Assembly: GCA_028622995.1 (NCBI GenBank)
Contig: JAJQJQ010000022.1
Span: forward strand, 3,224,001-3,288,000
DNA: 64,000 bases
DNA from: Panagrolaimus kolymaensis
Taxonomy: Eukaryota; Nematoda; Chromadorea; Rhabditida; Panagrolaimidae
Direction of reading: 5' to 3'
Shown here in pieces: positions 44,301 through 57,397 of this stretch (position 1 is the first letter of the stretch; every line of letters begins with the position of its first letter). A program made the position numbers and the translations under genes. The notes below the pieces were generated by a model. The model was not told where the DNA came from. It was given only the letters and a program-made list of their open reading frames with translations, and ran no database searches.

Positions 44301-47300
44301 TTCTATGTCTTCCTTTCTTTCCTGTCCTTGACCAGGATGAGATTTTTCATTTTTGGTTTCGACCTTTCAAGTATCCACTTGAATTTTGAGACAAAAGCGG
44401 CATTTTTTGCATTTTTGTTTTTTTGTTTTGTTTTGTCGCAATTTGAACTGTACCCACTTTTTACAAACACAATTGTTTGTGGATTGAGTCCTTTTACAAT
44501 AAAGAAGAAAAAAACACATCAGGAGTTTTTTTCGATGGGTGGTGAAAAAAGGCGCAATTAATTGGAGGATTATGGAATTCATTTTTTATTTAGTGGTGAA
44601 GAAAAAATATAGAGAGAATTAAACTCAAAAACAATTGACTAAATCTTCTTCGAAGTATACTATCTTTTTTTAAACATTAGTGTGGAAATCTTTTACTATT
44701 TTTTTATTCCCTGTATTTTGGGCCAAAGTTCGATAATAGGATGAAAGTTAAAATTTGATTTTTGCTTGAATGAATATTTTAATACCATATTATTTAAGTT
44801 AAAACTTAAAGTGCTATTTTGCAACACAAGAATCAATTTTAATTCTTTCAATCTATCAAAAGTGAAATTTCAGGTTTTTGAGTCAAATAAAAAACTTTTT
44901 GAAAGGTGTCTATTTTTTCTTCAAAAAAATCAAATCATAAATAATAATAACACGCGTTCAACCATATTCATTCATTCAGTGCGCAAAAAAAATAGTAAAC
45001 TTTTTTGGAAAATATTTTAAGGATTACCCCAGCAGAAAGAGACTAGAAAAAATTGCATAAAAAAATGTTTTTGTTGCATTTTTTTTCGATTTCTATAGAA
45101 AGAAATTTTTTTGCGCTAATGCAATTTTTTTGATTGACAAAAAGGAAAACCGTAAGATTAAATTTTATTTTATTTTTTTAGCAGGAAATGTTTAGAGTCA
45201 AGTTTTTTTTTGAGATGTCAAAAAGTTCAAAAAAGGTCAAAAAAGTTTTCACGTTTTTGAACAAAAAAAGTATACATACATTTTTTATTACTTTTTTCTA
45301 ACATAAAACGCGAGTGAGTAAAAAAGTGAAGAAAATTTGTGAGTTTTTTGTTGTTGTTGCTTTCTTTCCTTTTTTACTATTATTGTTTTCTTATGTCAAA
45401 CTTCTTTTTTTTAAAAGCCATATGCCTTATGGGAGCCATCATTGCTTATGTCGTCGCCTGCATTCGAAGAAGCTCAAAAGAAGCTTACATTCCTTCAAAA
45501 AAAATCTCAACAAAAAAAGTGCCGAAAATGGAGTTTTTTTTGTTTATTTCCTTTTTCTCTTTTTTGCTTCAATTTGTCAAAAAAAAATGTGTGAAAGTTT
45601 AAGAAGAAAAATGGTTTATTTTAAAAATTTAGTCTTCCTTCAAGATGCTAAATGCCAGTCGCCTGTTTATGAGAAGTGAATGAGGTTCATACGAATAAAT
45701 CAAAACACTTCTTTATTCATTGAAAAAAAATGTTTCAACAGTTATTTATTTATTTTCTTTGTGATGTGCAAAATTGAGTCTTTTATATTAAAAACGTCGT
45801 CAATCGGGCGCTTTTTTGATTCAATGTTTTTCGCACTTTTTTCTAAGTGAATCAAACGATAGTAACTGGATCGACCCGACTGCCCGGTCACTCATTTATT
45901 TTTTCTCTTTTTTTTTCTTCACTCATTTTATTTAAAAAATATTTATATGAAGAAAAAACTCGTGGCAAACGATGATGGATCATAGAAAAAAGTCATAGTT
46001 ATTTTTTTCAAGCGAACAGAAACTCATTTTTGTGGAAAAACAATTGTTCGATAAAACGAGAGAAAGAAGGAAGTATATTTTTCGTTCCTTCTCCACTTTT
46101 TTTTGTTTCTAGTTTAACTGCTGTTTTCATACTACTTTTTTATTTCTGCAAAAAAAATTAACTCTCTTTTATATTTTTGAAATAAAAAGCGAAAGAAATT
46201 TAAAAAATTATATTGGACATTTATTAAAAAAAATTGAAAGATGATGGAAATATATGAGAATAAAGTATCGCATGTCCACTCCGGAAACCTATGCTCTCTT
46301 TGTGAATGGAAAAAAATGCTTTTGGTGGCTAGTTATTCATGCGCTGCCCCTTTTGCTATAAAAAAATGCCATAGACTTTTTAACTAATAGCTGTCGTCGA
46401 CTTTTTCCTTTTATTTTTTTTAGCCAATTTTCTTCTAAGACACTTCATTTCCTTCCTTCCGTAGTAGTAGCTTCAAAAAAAAACGTCGTCCATTTGGAAG
46501 AGTGGCTTCTCAGATGTTTATCGAACCAATGGACTTTCATTGAACTTTTTTTCTTTTATTTTTATTTAAAGTTTATTACTTTTTTCTTTTAATAAAAAAA
46601 TAAATGTATAATTGACTGACATAATTGTAAATTATTTTGAACATGAGTTAAAAGTCGTCATTATTCATTACGAGGTAAAGATCCGATCATACATATTTTT
46701 CTTCTTCGGTTCTTTTGGCAATTTTTTATATCTTACATGGAAGAGGAAAGATAATAATCTTTTTTGATAATATGTATGACGACGCGTGCTTGATTTTTTT
46801 CAAGAATCATTTTCTTTCTTGCTGCCACCCAATTTGTATATGAAGGCGGGGTTTCCTGCTGAGCACGATAGAAGAGACCTCTGAATGCTGGTTGCTTTGA
46901 TTTGAATGAATGAAGGATCGGGTGAATAAAAACTCTGTTTTTATGACTCTTTTTTTGACGGATTTTTTAACTTAAAAAATTGAGACATACATAAAACGAA
47001 AAAAAGAGAGGATAGTTTCAATTTTAATTTTCTGGAACGGGATTTTTTTAATTGGAAAAAAACATTTCGGGGAATTTGATTTACTTTGGTTAGAGATGGT
47101 GAAGGACGCCACTTTATTATAAATACCGTTCTTTCCTATCTTTACCTAAATTTCATAAAAATTTCTTCTTGCATTAAAATTTTTTTCTTGGCTTCCATTT
47201 ACCCATAATATTTAATAGCCATATAAAATCAGAATTTCTTAAGCAAAAAGAAATGTCTTTCTTTTCCCTCATCAAAATAATCATTTGTCACTTCGAATTT

Positions 47301-47469
47301 GCATAAACCCATTTTTTGTCCTTTTCATGACAAATCGTGTCCTTTTTTTCCTTTTCTTTACTACTCTAAAATCTTTTATTTTTTAGACTTTAAAATTTGG
47401 AAGAAAAAAACATTTTGTTAAACTACATTTTTTTGTTGCAAAACCATTCAACCATCTGGCATTAAAAAA
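41355..47469. other. 6.1-kb gene-free region
   Basis: I find no coding exon, tRNA or recognisable repeat. It is dense in T and A homopolymers, with short GC-richer islands near 41780-41815, 42640-42720 and 45865-45895. At 41779-41798 there is a perfect palindrome TTGCGCG-AGAAAA-CGCGCAA. The open frames at 41681, 44328, 45314 and elsewhere are low-complexity and isolated. The size and its position upstream of the Ig-domain gene suggest regulatory DNA (inference). Confidence 0.5.
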
Positions 47470-48625
47470 ATGAAACATTTTTTTATATTAGTAATTTTAC
47501 TTTTAATTGATGGATTTTATGCAAGACCAGGATTCCCAAATATTAATTTTGATACCAACAATGCTATCAAACAAGATAAAGTTAATGTTATTGATTTATT
47601 AACCCTCAAAGGAACATCCACCGTGCTTTCATGCGATCCTATATTTAATTCTGATGGGAAAACTAAAGAAGCTACTTGGTATAAAGATGGAACTCATATT
47701 GCGGAAGTAACTGGGTTCGTTTTTTACAAATGCATAGAAAACCTTTATGGAATATTTTTTTAGTGAAAAGAATGCAGTTTATGAAAATCGTACAGTAACT
47801 ATAGATAATCCCATGCCAAATGTTGGATTTTTAATTATTTCAAGCATTCAAGCTAAAGATGAAGGCGATTATTGGTGTATTCGAAAAGATACAGGCCAAA
47901 TCGGTGAAATTTCAAGAATTCGTGTTGCATTTATAACCCCACTAGATGAAGATACTGAGTTACTAGCCAATCCATCGAGACCTTATGAAGGAGAATTGGT
48001 TGAAATTGAATGCCCATCAACCATTGCATTTCCAATTCCAGCTATCTCTTGGTTACTTGTAAGAAGTTTAAAATAAATTAATAATAATCATGTTTTGATT
48101 TTTTTGTCATTTTAGAATGGTACTTCCATTCCTCCAAGTTCTAATTATGCTGTAGCCCCAAATGGTTCATTATTAATTTATCATTATCATACCTCGGATA
48201 TTGGAAGGTTTGAATGTGTATTAACAAATTTTGCTGGAAAAACTCAAGCAGGTGTTTCACTTTCATTTCCCTTACCTGCACCAGCAAACTTTCAAACTAT
48301 GAATCAACAAAAACAGTCCATGACATGTTTTGATATACTACAAAATGGCACTCTTATGTTTCTAATAGGGTGCCTATCAACCGCTTGCTTAGTCCTAATT
48401 TATCTTTTTGGAGGAATGATTTGGTATCGATATAGTAACCGTCGTCCATGTGTTGGACAAATTCCACTTTGGAGATCTGTACTTATTGCAGATCCTGCGT
48501 TAGCTCGTAAGTATGCATTTTCATTAAAGCTTTTAAATTTTTTTTATATAGCTGGATTCAATAAACGTATATCACCTGTAGCAGATTCAACGAGGCCTCG
48601 ATTATTACAAACAGATGAAATATAA
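47470..48625 (+). CDS. two-Ig-domain single-pass membrane protein
   Basis: Four exons (47470-47714, 47764-48058, 48116-48506, 48552-48625) join to 334 residues. A signal peptide (MKHFFILVILLLIDGFYARP) is followed by a first Ig domain (Cys in TVLSCDP, Trp in ATWYKDG, DEGDYWCIR) and a second (VEIECPSTIAFP, ISWLLNGT, DIGRFECVLTN). A TM segment (about LIGCLSTACLVLIYLFGGMIW) and a short basic cytoplasmic tail follow. It should be a cell-surface adhesion or recognition protein. Nematode ZIG and IGCM-type proteins are possible relatives; I cannot name the orthologue. It lies downstream of a large gene-free region, common for neural surface genes. Confidence 0.88.
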
Positions 48626-49008
48626 ATTAGATTACTCTTATTTTTAAATTTCATTTATTTATCGCTTTTATACTTACTTACTTGCCTTTATGTAAGCATT
48701 ATTATTTTTATGGTGATGCCGCAAATATTCTCTTCTAATCTGCAACAAAATTTATACGGGTTCTTATTTTTAAGATGTATCTTAACCAATTATTATTCAA
48801 ACAGCTTTAACAAATATTATTACTTTTTGCATTTACACTGTCATGAATTTAAAATAATAATCATCAATCAATAAACAGGTTTAATCTTAAAATTAAAATG
48901 TTTTATCTCATAAATAAATCCAAAGTTCATGCTTACGTTTTGTTCCAAATTTAAAGTACTTTATTCAATCACAATTTTCTTATAACTACTTGTACATATA
49001 TAAAAAAG
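48626..49008. other. convergent 3' region between the Ig gene (+) and the MSP-domain gene (-)
   Basis: The two genes converge here. It should hold both 3' ends; AATAAA occurs at about 48871 on the plus strand. No gene seen. Confidence 0.4.
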
Positions 49009-49828
49009 TTATTTATTTTCGCTTGAGGTGCTTGAAGAATCTTCGGTTGTATCTTTTGTTTTTTTGCCCACTTTGTTGTTGTTATTATTGAGATCAGGCT
49101 TTATATACTTGCCTAAAAATGAGAAGAATTATAAGCGAAAGCCATCCTAAAAGAAATCTTACTTGCTGGAGTTGTTGATTTTTGTTTAGTTGGTGATGGT
49201 AATTGTTGAAGAATGGGTTCAGGTATATCAGGATATTGCTTTCGAAGCAATTCAAGTTCTTCAGCGGTTTTTGGTTCAGCTTTTGGTCGAACAGAAACTA
49301 CTTTGGAATTATCGTTTTCACCATATTCAATTCGTAAAATTTTGCGAGCTGTTTGATTTAAAACCTAAAAATTTGAAATGGTTATGTGGTAAAGAATATT
49401 ACATGTTCAGCATCCACAATAATTTATGATACAAAAAAACAAACTTCAGGACATTTCATTTGTTTCCAAACACGTGATGGATCAATGCAATTTTCAGGAG
49501 CTGGTGCAACAACGATGGTGAAGCGATCACGAGAACATGGTGGTTTTTCTTTTTCACCGAAACCTTTAAAAAGTAATCGAATTGTTTGCTGAAAAAGTTT
49601 ATGACATAAAAGATACAAATAAAAGTTAAAAATGCTTCTTACCTCATTCCCTTTTCCAATCAAACCATAAACAGGACGCATTTTAAAAAGTAATGGACGA
49701 GTTGTTTTCATTTTAAAAACAATTGAGCGATCCCAATTATTTTTAACGATTAATTGAACAGTTTGTTTTTGTGTTAATGATTTGAATGATACAGCTTCGG
49801 ATGGAATAAATACAATTCGATTATCCAT
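49009..49828 (-). CDS. MSP-domain protein (VAP-like, no membrane anchor)
   Basis: Four exons (49828-49643, 49588-49445, 49364-49163, 49112-49009) join to 211 residues. The MSP/VAP beta-sandwich is at residues 1-110: RIVFIPSEAVSFKSL, VQLIVKNNWDRSIVFKMKTT, LFKMRPVYGLIGKGN and FTIVVAPAP. A charged tail with Asn and Ser runs follows (NNNNNK, SSSTSSENK). The tail has no hydrophobic anchor, so it is not a standard VAP/VPR-1. Nematodes have many cytosolic MSP-domain proteins, some sperm-specific; the exact role is unknown. Confidence 0.85.
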
Positions 49829-50863
49829 TGTTTCAAAGAGACGAAAAGATGACACACACAAACAACCGAAGAAGTCAGCAAAATATAACAAAAAAAACTT
49901 TTTGTTTTTGATTTTAAAAATAAATAAATGAAAGTTATGTAAATTTTTTTTAGGAGAGTGTGCAAATGGTTGTTTTACTTTGAAAAAAAGATTTGTTACA
50001 TAGCCCTTAGAATGTAAAATTATTAAGTTTGGTTATTAAAGGTTGAACTCTAAAAAATTAATGTAACGAAAGACTTTTTATTGGATCAATTTGAAATACA
50101 ATACCTTCGTAATTTTTCTTATCAAAAAACTTGTTTCATTGTGCTTGAATGAATTTTCGTGTAAAACAAATGTTTATTTAAAACATGCTTTGCCATCGAG
50201 TAATTTGTTTAATTTATTGACGGATAATTTATCTTTTTTGTCATTTTTTCCATGCCTACTATTTCTTGCGTTTACACTCGGTTAAAAATCTATTAATGCA
50301 AATAATAATAATTTATGAATTATAAAATATTCATCATTTTAGTTTTTTTCTTTTTCAACATTTAAAAAAGGACATCCGAAAAAACTTTCTGAAAACGTTA
50401 GTCTTTTTGAAGTGACTTGTTCAAATCCAAGCAAATACATAGTCAGCTGACATGAGCAAAATTTAAATTTTTCCATATTTAACTCTGGCTAAAAGATTGC
50501 TATTGCCAAATGCATGTTTTTAAATTTAAAAATAACCGGTCTCAGGTCTATCGAAAAGATACACTGAAAACACATTTTTCGAACAAAAAAATAAAATATT
50601 TTTGTTTCTTTTACACTGTTTTTTTCTTTTCTTCAATTTTATTGATTGTTTGTTAGTCTTCAATTCGATATTGAACTTTGCTCATTTATAAAAGCTTTTT
50701 TCTTCATTTTTTTTACAGAGAATTGAAACAATGTCAAAGTAAAAAAATTTTGTATTCGACGACGGTCATTTTTATTTCAAATAAATATATAAAAATAAAT
50801 AATGGTGGATCGTTAGTTTATTTCAAATATTTATTATTTTATTAATTCCATACAAGAATTTAG
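49829..50863. other. divergent intergenic region (MSP-domain gene and anoctamin)
   Basis: No gene supported. It contains the promoter of the minus-strand MSP-domain gene and probably the 5' UTR or first exon(s) of the anoctamin. An open frame at 50091-50285 has no features. Confidence 0.4.
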
Positions 50864-50964
50864 GAATTAAAAAATTATGGAATGGTGGCGGTGCTCATCA
50901 TCTTTCAGAAGAATCAAGTTCAGATGAAAATTCCGAATCATGCCCATTTGCAGCCCCAGATAGC

Positions 50965-53900
50965 ATGCTAACATTTAGTGATATGGATGAAGGTTAGTAA
51001 CGGTTTTAAATTCTAGGAATGCTTTTTTTTAAATACTTTCTAAACAGCGTTCAGAAAGATTCTTTTATTTTACTCTTCCTTTTTTCTTACATTAGACGGA
51101 AAATTAAATTTAAAAAATATTGCTTCGATGAATTTTATAAAAAAAGAATAGAAATAAATTAAAAATTACAACCTTTACAAATTAAATTTGGAATTCCCTA
51201 AAGAATAATTTTCACTTGCTAAAAGGAAGAACACGCGTATCAAATAATAAAATCTTTTCCATTTATGTTTATGTTTTTATTAACCATTTTTTCTTCTATT
51301 TTTTGCTTGTAAGATGACTTATTGATATTTATTTTTCTCTGCGAACGAACAACGATGGTGATTCAGCTGATTTTTTTGCCGTTTTCTTAACAGCTAGCTT
51401 TTTTCGTATTTTTTCTAGCAACAAGCTCGCCTTTGTTTTTTTGCTAAATAGATTTTTAAGCTTTTAATTTTATTTTATTTGAGACAATTATCTTTTTTTT
51501 ATCAGCGTGTTCACAGATTTTATGAGAATGAAACTTGCCTTGATAATTTTTGCAAAATCGATTTCTCTTAGAATTCAAATAACCCATTTGCGTCAAAAGA
51601 CTATTTACTTGTTATGTCTTTTATTTTTTCAATTTAGAGGTGTCCTTTATGACACTGCTAAAAACATTGCCTAAAGACTTTGCGCAGCTCCTATGACTGA
51701 CTAAAAAAGCGATCAATGATTGAAATGAAAATGGTTTGTTTCAATTTTCTTACATTTGTGATACAAACTCCTGATTCATTTCATTTGTGTGCGTAGACGC
51801 CGTCCGCGTGAAAAATATAGTGTTTTGATTTTGGCTGAAATTTGGGAAATAAAGGAATTTTTTATTTTAGCCCATGTGGGAGAATAAAAATAAATTAAAT
51901 TTGTGCATTTCTCTCTCTCAAATTTACGCTATAAAAAAATCAAACCCGCTTAATTGCTTACTCTAGCTTTTATTTATTATTCATAGCAAAAAACCGCTTT
52001 ATTTTGACAGCTTTTTATATTAAATTGGTAGTGTTTTGCTTGCATTAATTTTTTTCTCATAATAATTTACCACTTTTAAAATAAATTCTATTACCTTAGC
52101 AACGAAAATAAAAGGCAAAACGTTCTATCTTGGGATTTACACAATTTGTTAACAACTTTGGTCTTCATCTTTTATGCTTGTATTTCAAGTTACAAAATAA
52201 CTTTTTTTGTTGTTGAGATTTTGCACGTCATTCTAAATTTCATAAATGTCTATTTTTTCTTCCTTTTTTATTTTCAATTTAATAATTACTTATTTTTTGC
52301 AGATGATTTAAAACGAGCTTTACCACCTTCTCGATTATTAACTGGACCTTCCATTCCACAATATAAAGAGCGCGCCGAAATATTATCTTTACTTGAACGT
52401 TCATCTTCAGATAAAATGCCGAGAGCAAATAAGGTTAAAGGATTTGTGCCATTTAATGAACCAAAAAGAAAAGCAACTGGTAGTAGCATTAATGAATTAA
52501 TTCATCCTCCAGCTTCACCTGAACCATTTCCATTACCCGTCGCAAAAGCTCAAACATCTGATTCTTCAACTTCAACATTGGTTAATCGTGAAACTAATGA
52601 TACTAAAAAAGAAGAAGCACCTCCAACTCGAGAAAATGGAGATATTAAACAAGAATCAGTAAAACAAGCTGCAAATGGTAGTATTAAAAGTCGAAAAGCT
52701 TCATTTATAACTGGTGGTCCACCTTCTTTATTTTTTTCTGATGGAAAACGGCAAATTGATTATGTTCTTGCATATGATGATAATGGCGTCGATGAAGACG
52801 AAGACGATGATGATAGCGTTGTTGGAGATGATACTACTAATAATCATGATATTCATAATGATGAAGAAAAAGGTGGTGGTCTTGATAATCTTGACGGAAT
52901 TTCAAATCGTAAAAATCATTGGAGAAGAGCAGCAAGAAGAAGAGTGTTTGAAGAAAATTTGGAAAAATTAGGCCTTGGTTTGGTTCTGATTTAGCTATTT
53001 TTTTTTGTAGATTTAAGATAATTTTTAGAAGTCGAGCACCATGATTCAGATAAAATGGATATTAAGTTTGTACTCATTCATGCTCCATTTAAAATTTTAT
53101 GCAAACAAGCGGAATTATTAAAAATTAGGATGCCCGTATATATTAATGATGCAAAGAAATTGGTATTTAATAAAAATAAAATGTTATAATTTTTACTCTT
53201 ATATTTTAGAATAATAACTTGATGGATGGGCTTTTGAATAAAGCATTAAAAAGGTTCAAATTTCTTGATTTTAGAGGCGAAGTACAAAAGCGAATGGATT
53301 CAGAAGAATATTTTACTCAACCTTTTATTGAACAACATTTAGATTGGTTTGTTTACAACCAATTTAAAATTACCGTATTATTTTTTCAGTTTTATTGGAC
53401 ATGAAGACCGTCAAAACTTTTTTCCACGAACCGCACGAGCTCGAATGGTTTATGATTTTCTTATTCGAACTCGTTATGATCGAGCTGAATCCGATAAATT
53501 TAAAGCTGGAATAGAAAGATTATTAAAAAATCATACCTATAGTGCGGCATATTCATTGCATGATGAAATTGAATGGTATAACACTCCTGATTTATTAAAA
53601 TGCAGCGATCGTCAATTACTTTATGAATGTTGGGTTAAATTTAAGAATTTTTATAAATATCAACCGTTGCATTTAATTCAAAGATATTTTGGTACAAAAA
53701 TTGGTTTATATTTTGCTTGGCTCGGGTATTACACTCGCTTTTTATATGTTATTTCAATTATTGGTATTCTTTGTGTTATTTATGGTGCAGTTACAATGGA
53801 ATATGATGGACCCAGTAATGATATATGCGCAAAAGATGGAATAGGTTCAAAAGTTCTGATTTGTCCCAGCTGCGATGGGTTCTGTGATTATATCCCGCTG

Positions 53901-56113
53901 AATGGAAGTTGCATTTATGCCAAATTAACATATCTATTTGATAATACTTCAACAATATTCTTTGCAGCAGTCATGTCGGTTTGGGCTACACTTTTTCTTG
54001 AAGGATGGAAACGATATCACGCAGAAATAGCATATAAATGGAATATTCATGATCTGGAAACAGAAGATGAAATAATGAGGCCCGAATTTCAATTTCGAAT
54101 TCGTCGAAGGAGAGTTAATCCTGCAACACTGATTTATGAACCATATCTTCCACTTTGGGAAAAAATCATAAGGCTCTTTGGTTCAGGAATGACTGTACTT
54201 TTCTTCCTTTGCCTTGTTATTGCTTTGGTTATTGGAATAATTATTTATCGAGCAATTGTTATGCAAGTTTTTTATGCAATGGAAAATGTTTCATTTATTC
54301 AAAGTAAAGCTGTAATTGTAACCTCTGTTACAGCTGCCAGCATTAACTTGGTATTCATTTTGATTTTGAATTATGTAAGTTTTATTTTATCATTTACGGT
54401 GTGGTGTTTAAAAGATGAATACTCTGAGTTTGCAAATTTTAGTTCTATAATATTTTGGCCTTAAAATTAACCGAATATGAATGCCCAAGAACACAATTAG
54501 AATTTGAAAGTAGTTACACTGTAAAAGTATTCCTCTTTCAATTTATCAATTTTTATTCATCCTTATTTTATATTGCTTTTGTAAAGGGTAGATTATCTGG
54601 TGCACCTGGTTCAAAGAAGCATGATAGTCGAACGTTGACAATTGATGGTCATCGGCTTGAGGAATGTGATCCTGCTGGATGTATGTTTGAATTAGTGGTC
54701 CAACTTTTAATTATTATGTGTGGCAAACAATTTTATAATAGCTTTCTTGAATTTTGTTATCCCGTCGTTATGGGTTGGTTTAGAAGATGGCATATTCGAT
54801 TACCAGAAAGTAAAAAAGAGCAGCTTAAACGTGAAAGAATTCAGCAACAACATGATGTAGTTGATTCAAACCCAAATAGTGTTACTCTTTATGAAAGGGA
54901 CTATGCGTTGAATGGACCAACCGATCAATTTCTTTTTGATGAATATCTTGAAATGGGTAGCTTCATTTTTTTATTATTGAAACATGCTTAATAGTATTAC
55001 CTATTTTTTCAGTAATTCAATTTGGATTTATTACGCTTTTTGTAGCAGCATTCCCACTTGCTCCACTTTTCGCATTAATAAATAATATTATGGAAATCCG
55101 CCTTGATGCATATAAATTTATTGTAACCGCTCGAAAACCCATGCCTGCACAAGCTAGAAATATTGGAATTTGGATGACCATTCTTGATATTTTAAGTAAT
55201 CTTGCTGTTATTTGTAATGTAAGAATCATTCCTTTTTTTATTTGCAAATACTTAACAAAATTTTTAGGCCTTTGTAATTGCATTTACTAGTGATTTCATT
55301 CCTAAAATGTATTATTATTTTACGAGGTATACAATGGATGGTTATGTAGAATTTTCGTTATCTTATTTTGATGCTCGAAACCTAAATGTTTCAAAAACGG
55401 ATTATCCTGATGTAAATGTTTGCCGTTTTCGAGATTTCCTCAAACCGCCTTGTTCACTTTTGGGTAATGAAACTTCTCCCTATTCGACGGATGTGGAATG
55501 TGGAAATAGTTATGAATACTCAACCGAATATTGGATTATTCTTTCATTCCGTTTGATTTTTGTCCTAGTATTTGAACACATTGTTCTTACAATCAAATCA
55601 CTTTTTGCTTATATCATTCCGGATATTCCAACTAAAATTGTTGTTCAAGTTCAACGTGAGCGGTATCTTGCTCGACAAGCAATCCTTCAAAGACAAGAAA
55701 ATATTTATCGTGATGATTCCCCTGAACAACATTATCATGATGATGATATTGATGATAATATTTTTAATGAAAATGAAAAACCTGCAGATAACGAAGATGT
55801 GGCTCTCCAACCTGGAAACTTTGATGATGCCCCAATTGAAAAACCTCCTCCAGAATTAAGAAGAGTCTTGGCAAAACTTTCAAGGCATGCAAGCACTTCA
55901 TCGCGTGGCTCTCAAACAGCTCAAGATCTTAATGGTCCACGATTTAGAGCAATCATAGGTAGAGCTATTAAAGAACGTGGCGGAGAAAATTCTACTGATG
56001 CTATTGATGAAATTGTTAATGATATGGATAATCAAAAAGATGGCTCAATTGAATCTTTTCATACTTGCCATCAATCCACTAATACACTTGAGCATGCGGG
56101 AAAAAATGATTAA
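50965..56113 (+). CDS. anoh: anoctamin / TMEM16 family membrane protein
   Basis: Exons 50965-50992 (part of an exon open from an acceptor at 50864), 52303-52977, 53029-53162, 53210-53346, 53390-54374, 54443-54956, 55013-55218 and 55268-56113 join to 1174 residues from the first in-frame ATG; an upstream coding exon is possible. Landmarks: an anoctamin dimerisation domain, [20 protein letters not shown], then ten or so TM segments, [11 protein letters not shown], and the calcium-site helices [16 protein letters not shown] and [17 protein letters not shown]. The acidic residues that bind Ca2+ in TMEM16A (two Glu in the first, Glu and Asp in the second) are conserved. It should be a Ca2+-activated channel or lipid scramblase. 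The acidic Asp/Glu-rich regions at both ends are low complexity. The intron before 52303 is 1.3 kb. Confidence 0.92.
50993..52302 (+). other. 1.3-kb intron near the anoctamin 5' end
   Basis: Donor GTTAGT at 50993 and acceptor TTTTTTGCAG ending 52302, phase 1 on both sides. No coding or RNA feature seen inside. Confidence 0.6.
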
Positions 56114-56539
56114 TACTCTCACTTCCATTTTTTTTATTATTCCTAAGTGCTTTAAATTTTTAATATAAAAAAATATTAGTTGCCTTTTGCCTTTTGGTTA
56201 TTACATTGTATTTGTCTTGTTATAGGTATTTAAACGGTTTTTCCATTTTTGTTAATCTCAAGCTTGCTCAGCGATTTAATTATATTCAAACAACATTTTC
56301 CGGTTTTATTATTTTTTAAGAATTTTTTTGTTGTAAATATTAATGAGTGCCTTTTTTAAAATAAGTTTTGAGATTAATTTATTTTATTCATTTTTGTAAT
56401 TCTGTATAAAAAATATTTTCCTATCATTTAATTATTTTTTCATTTAAAAATAAAGAATGCGTGGTAAATTATGCAAATTTAACTAGAGCTCTGAAGGTTG
56501 TTGCAAAATCAAATTTTTTTGTTAGACTTTGAAATAAAA
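56114..56539. other. 3' flank of the anoctamin gene
   Basis: AT-rich; probably 3' UTR, with AATAAA-like signals (for example near 56449). No gene seen. Confidence 0.35.
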
Positions 56540-56641
56540 ATGTATCATGTTTTATGTGATTCATGGATCATTATTCTATTTTTGAGTTTATTAATTCTAG
56601 CCGCTGTTGGGTATTTATTCGGCAGTAGTAATGATTTTTAA
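56540..56641 (+). CDS. candidate 33-residue transmembrane micropeptide
   Basis: ATG at 56540 opens 33 codons, beginning MYHVLCDSW, followed by a continuous hydrophobic helix (about IIILFLSLLILAAVGYLFG) and a short polar end SSNDF before TAA. A strong acceptor-like string (TTTTTTTGTTAG) ends at 56524, 15 nt before the ATG, where an SL trans-splice site would be expected. The layout (short polar start, one TM helix, short tail) resembles small SERCA- or mitochondria-associated micropeptides, but there is no sequence match I can name. The gene could be a chance frame. Confidence 0.35.
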   Translation: MYHVLCDSWIIILFLSLLILAAVGYLFGSSNDF

Positions 56642-56927
56642 AGTTCAAGAAATTAATTTTTGTTATATTATCTTAATTTGTTGATAAATTTTTGAAAAAT
56701 TATAAAAAATTCAATGATACAAGTATTATTAACTTCATTTCCATAGGAATCATGCAAGATGAAACTCATGCTTTAATTTTTAAAATTGTTTACAATTTTA
56801 TTGTTGCAAAATCAATAGTTGCAGTCATGACGCAATTTTATGTTGCATGAGAGCGCCTTAGTAAATTATAATTATATATCTTTATGCTTGTTTTTTAAAT
56901 AAAAAATTAAGTTTCATTTTTGTTTAT

Positions 56928-57397
56928 TTAAGGCCACCACACTTTACTATCAATACGTTTTTCAAAGTTCCAAGTATTTTCGTTATTAATTCGAACATCA
57001 TTCAAATTGCTCCATTTCACTGTATATGGTCGAATTGTGGGAAGTTTGATGGGTTTAGCATATGCAGGTCCTTTAGCAAATGGAGCAGCTAAGGGGCTTT
57101 GAACTAAAAAAAATAGATTTTGTTTTGTTATTTGGAGAAAATGTTTACATACCATATGCAACATCTTGGTTAAAAAAATCACCGGCATAATTTCGCTATA
57201 AAAAAAATATTCGTTTCTAGAAATTTTATAGCTATTTGAAAAGATGCGAAAGAACTTACGCCTTTGTATGGAAGATTTATGGCTCTAAAGACATATGGAC
57301 TAAACTCTTGGTTTGCACCTTCATTAGTTCCTTGAGCATAAGTAGGAATAGTAAAAAATGCTATAATTAAGAATAAAAAATAAAAAAGAGAACTCAT
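56928..57397 (-). CDS. small secreted protein, unknown
   Basis: Three exons (57397-57260, 57195-57153, 57103-56928) join to 118 residues. A clear signal peptide (MSSLFYFLFLIIAFFTIPTYA, cleavage expected before QG) is followed by an 85-95-residue mature chain rich in Asn, Pro, Tyr and aromatic residues, ending VWWP, with no cysteine. All introns are about 50 bp and in phase. I do not recognise the family; it looks like a nematode-specific secreted protein. Confidence 0.75.

Noticed and set aside
44328..44582. Open frames on both strands near 44.4 kb
   Set aside because: Short, mutually antisense, low-complexity; no upstream acceptor or domain.
45314..45679. 121-codon plus-strand frame in the gene-free region
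   Set aside because: Lys/Phe/Leu-rich low complexity, no splice partners, overlapping second frame equally open; looks like chance.
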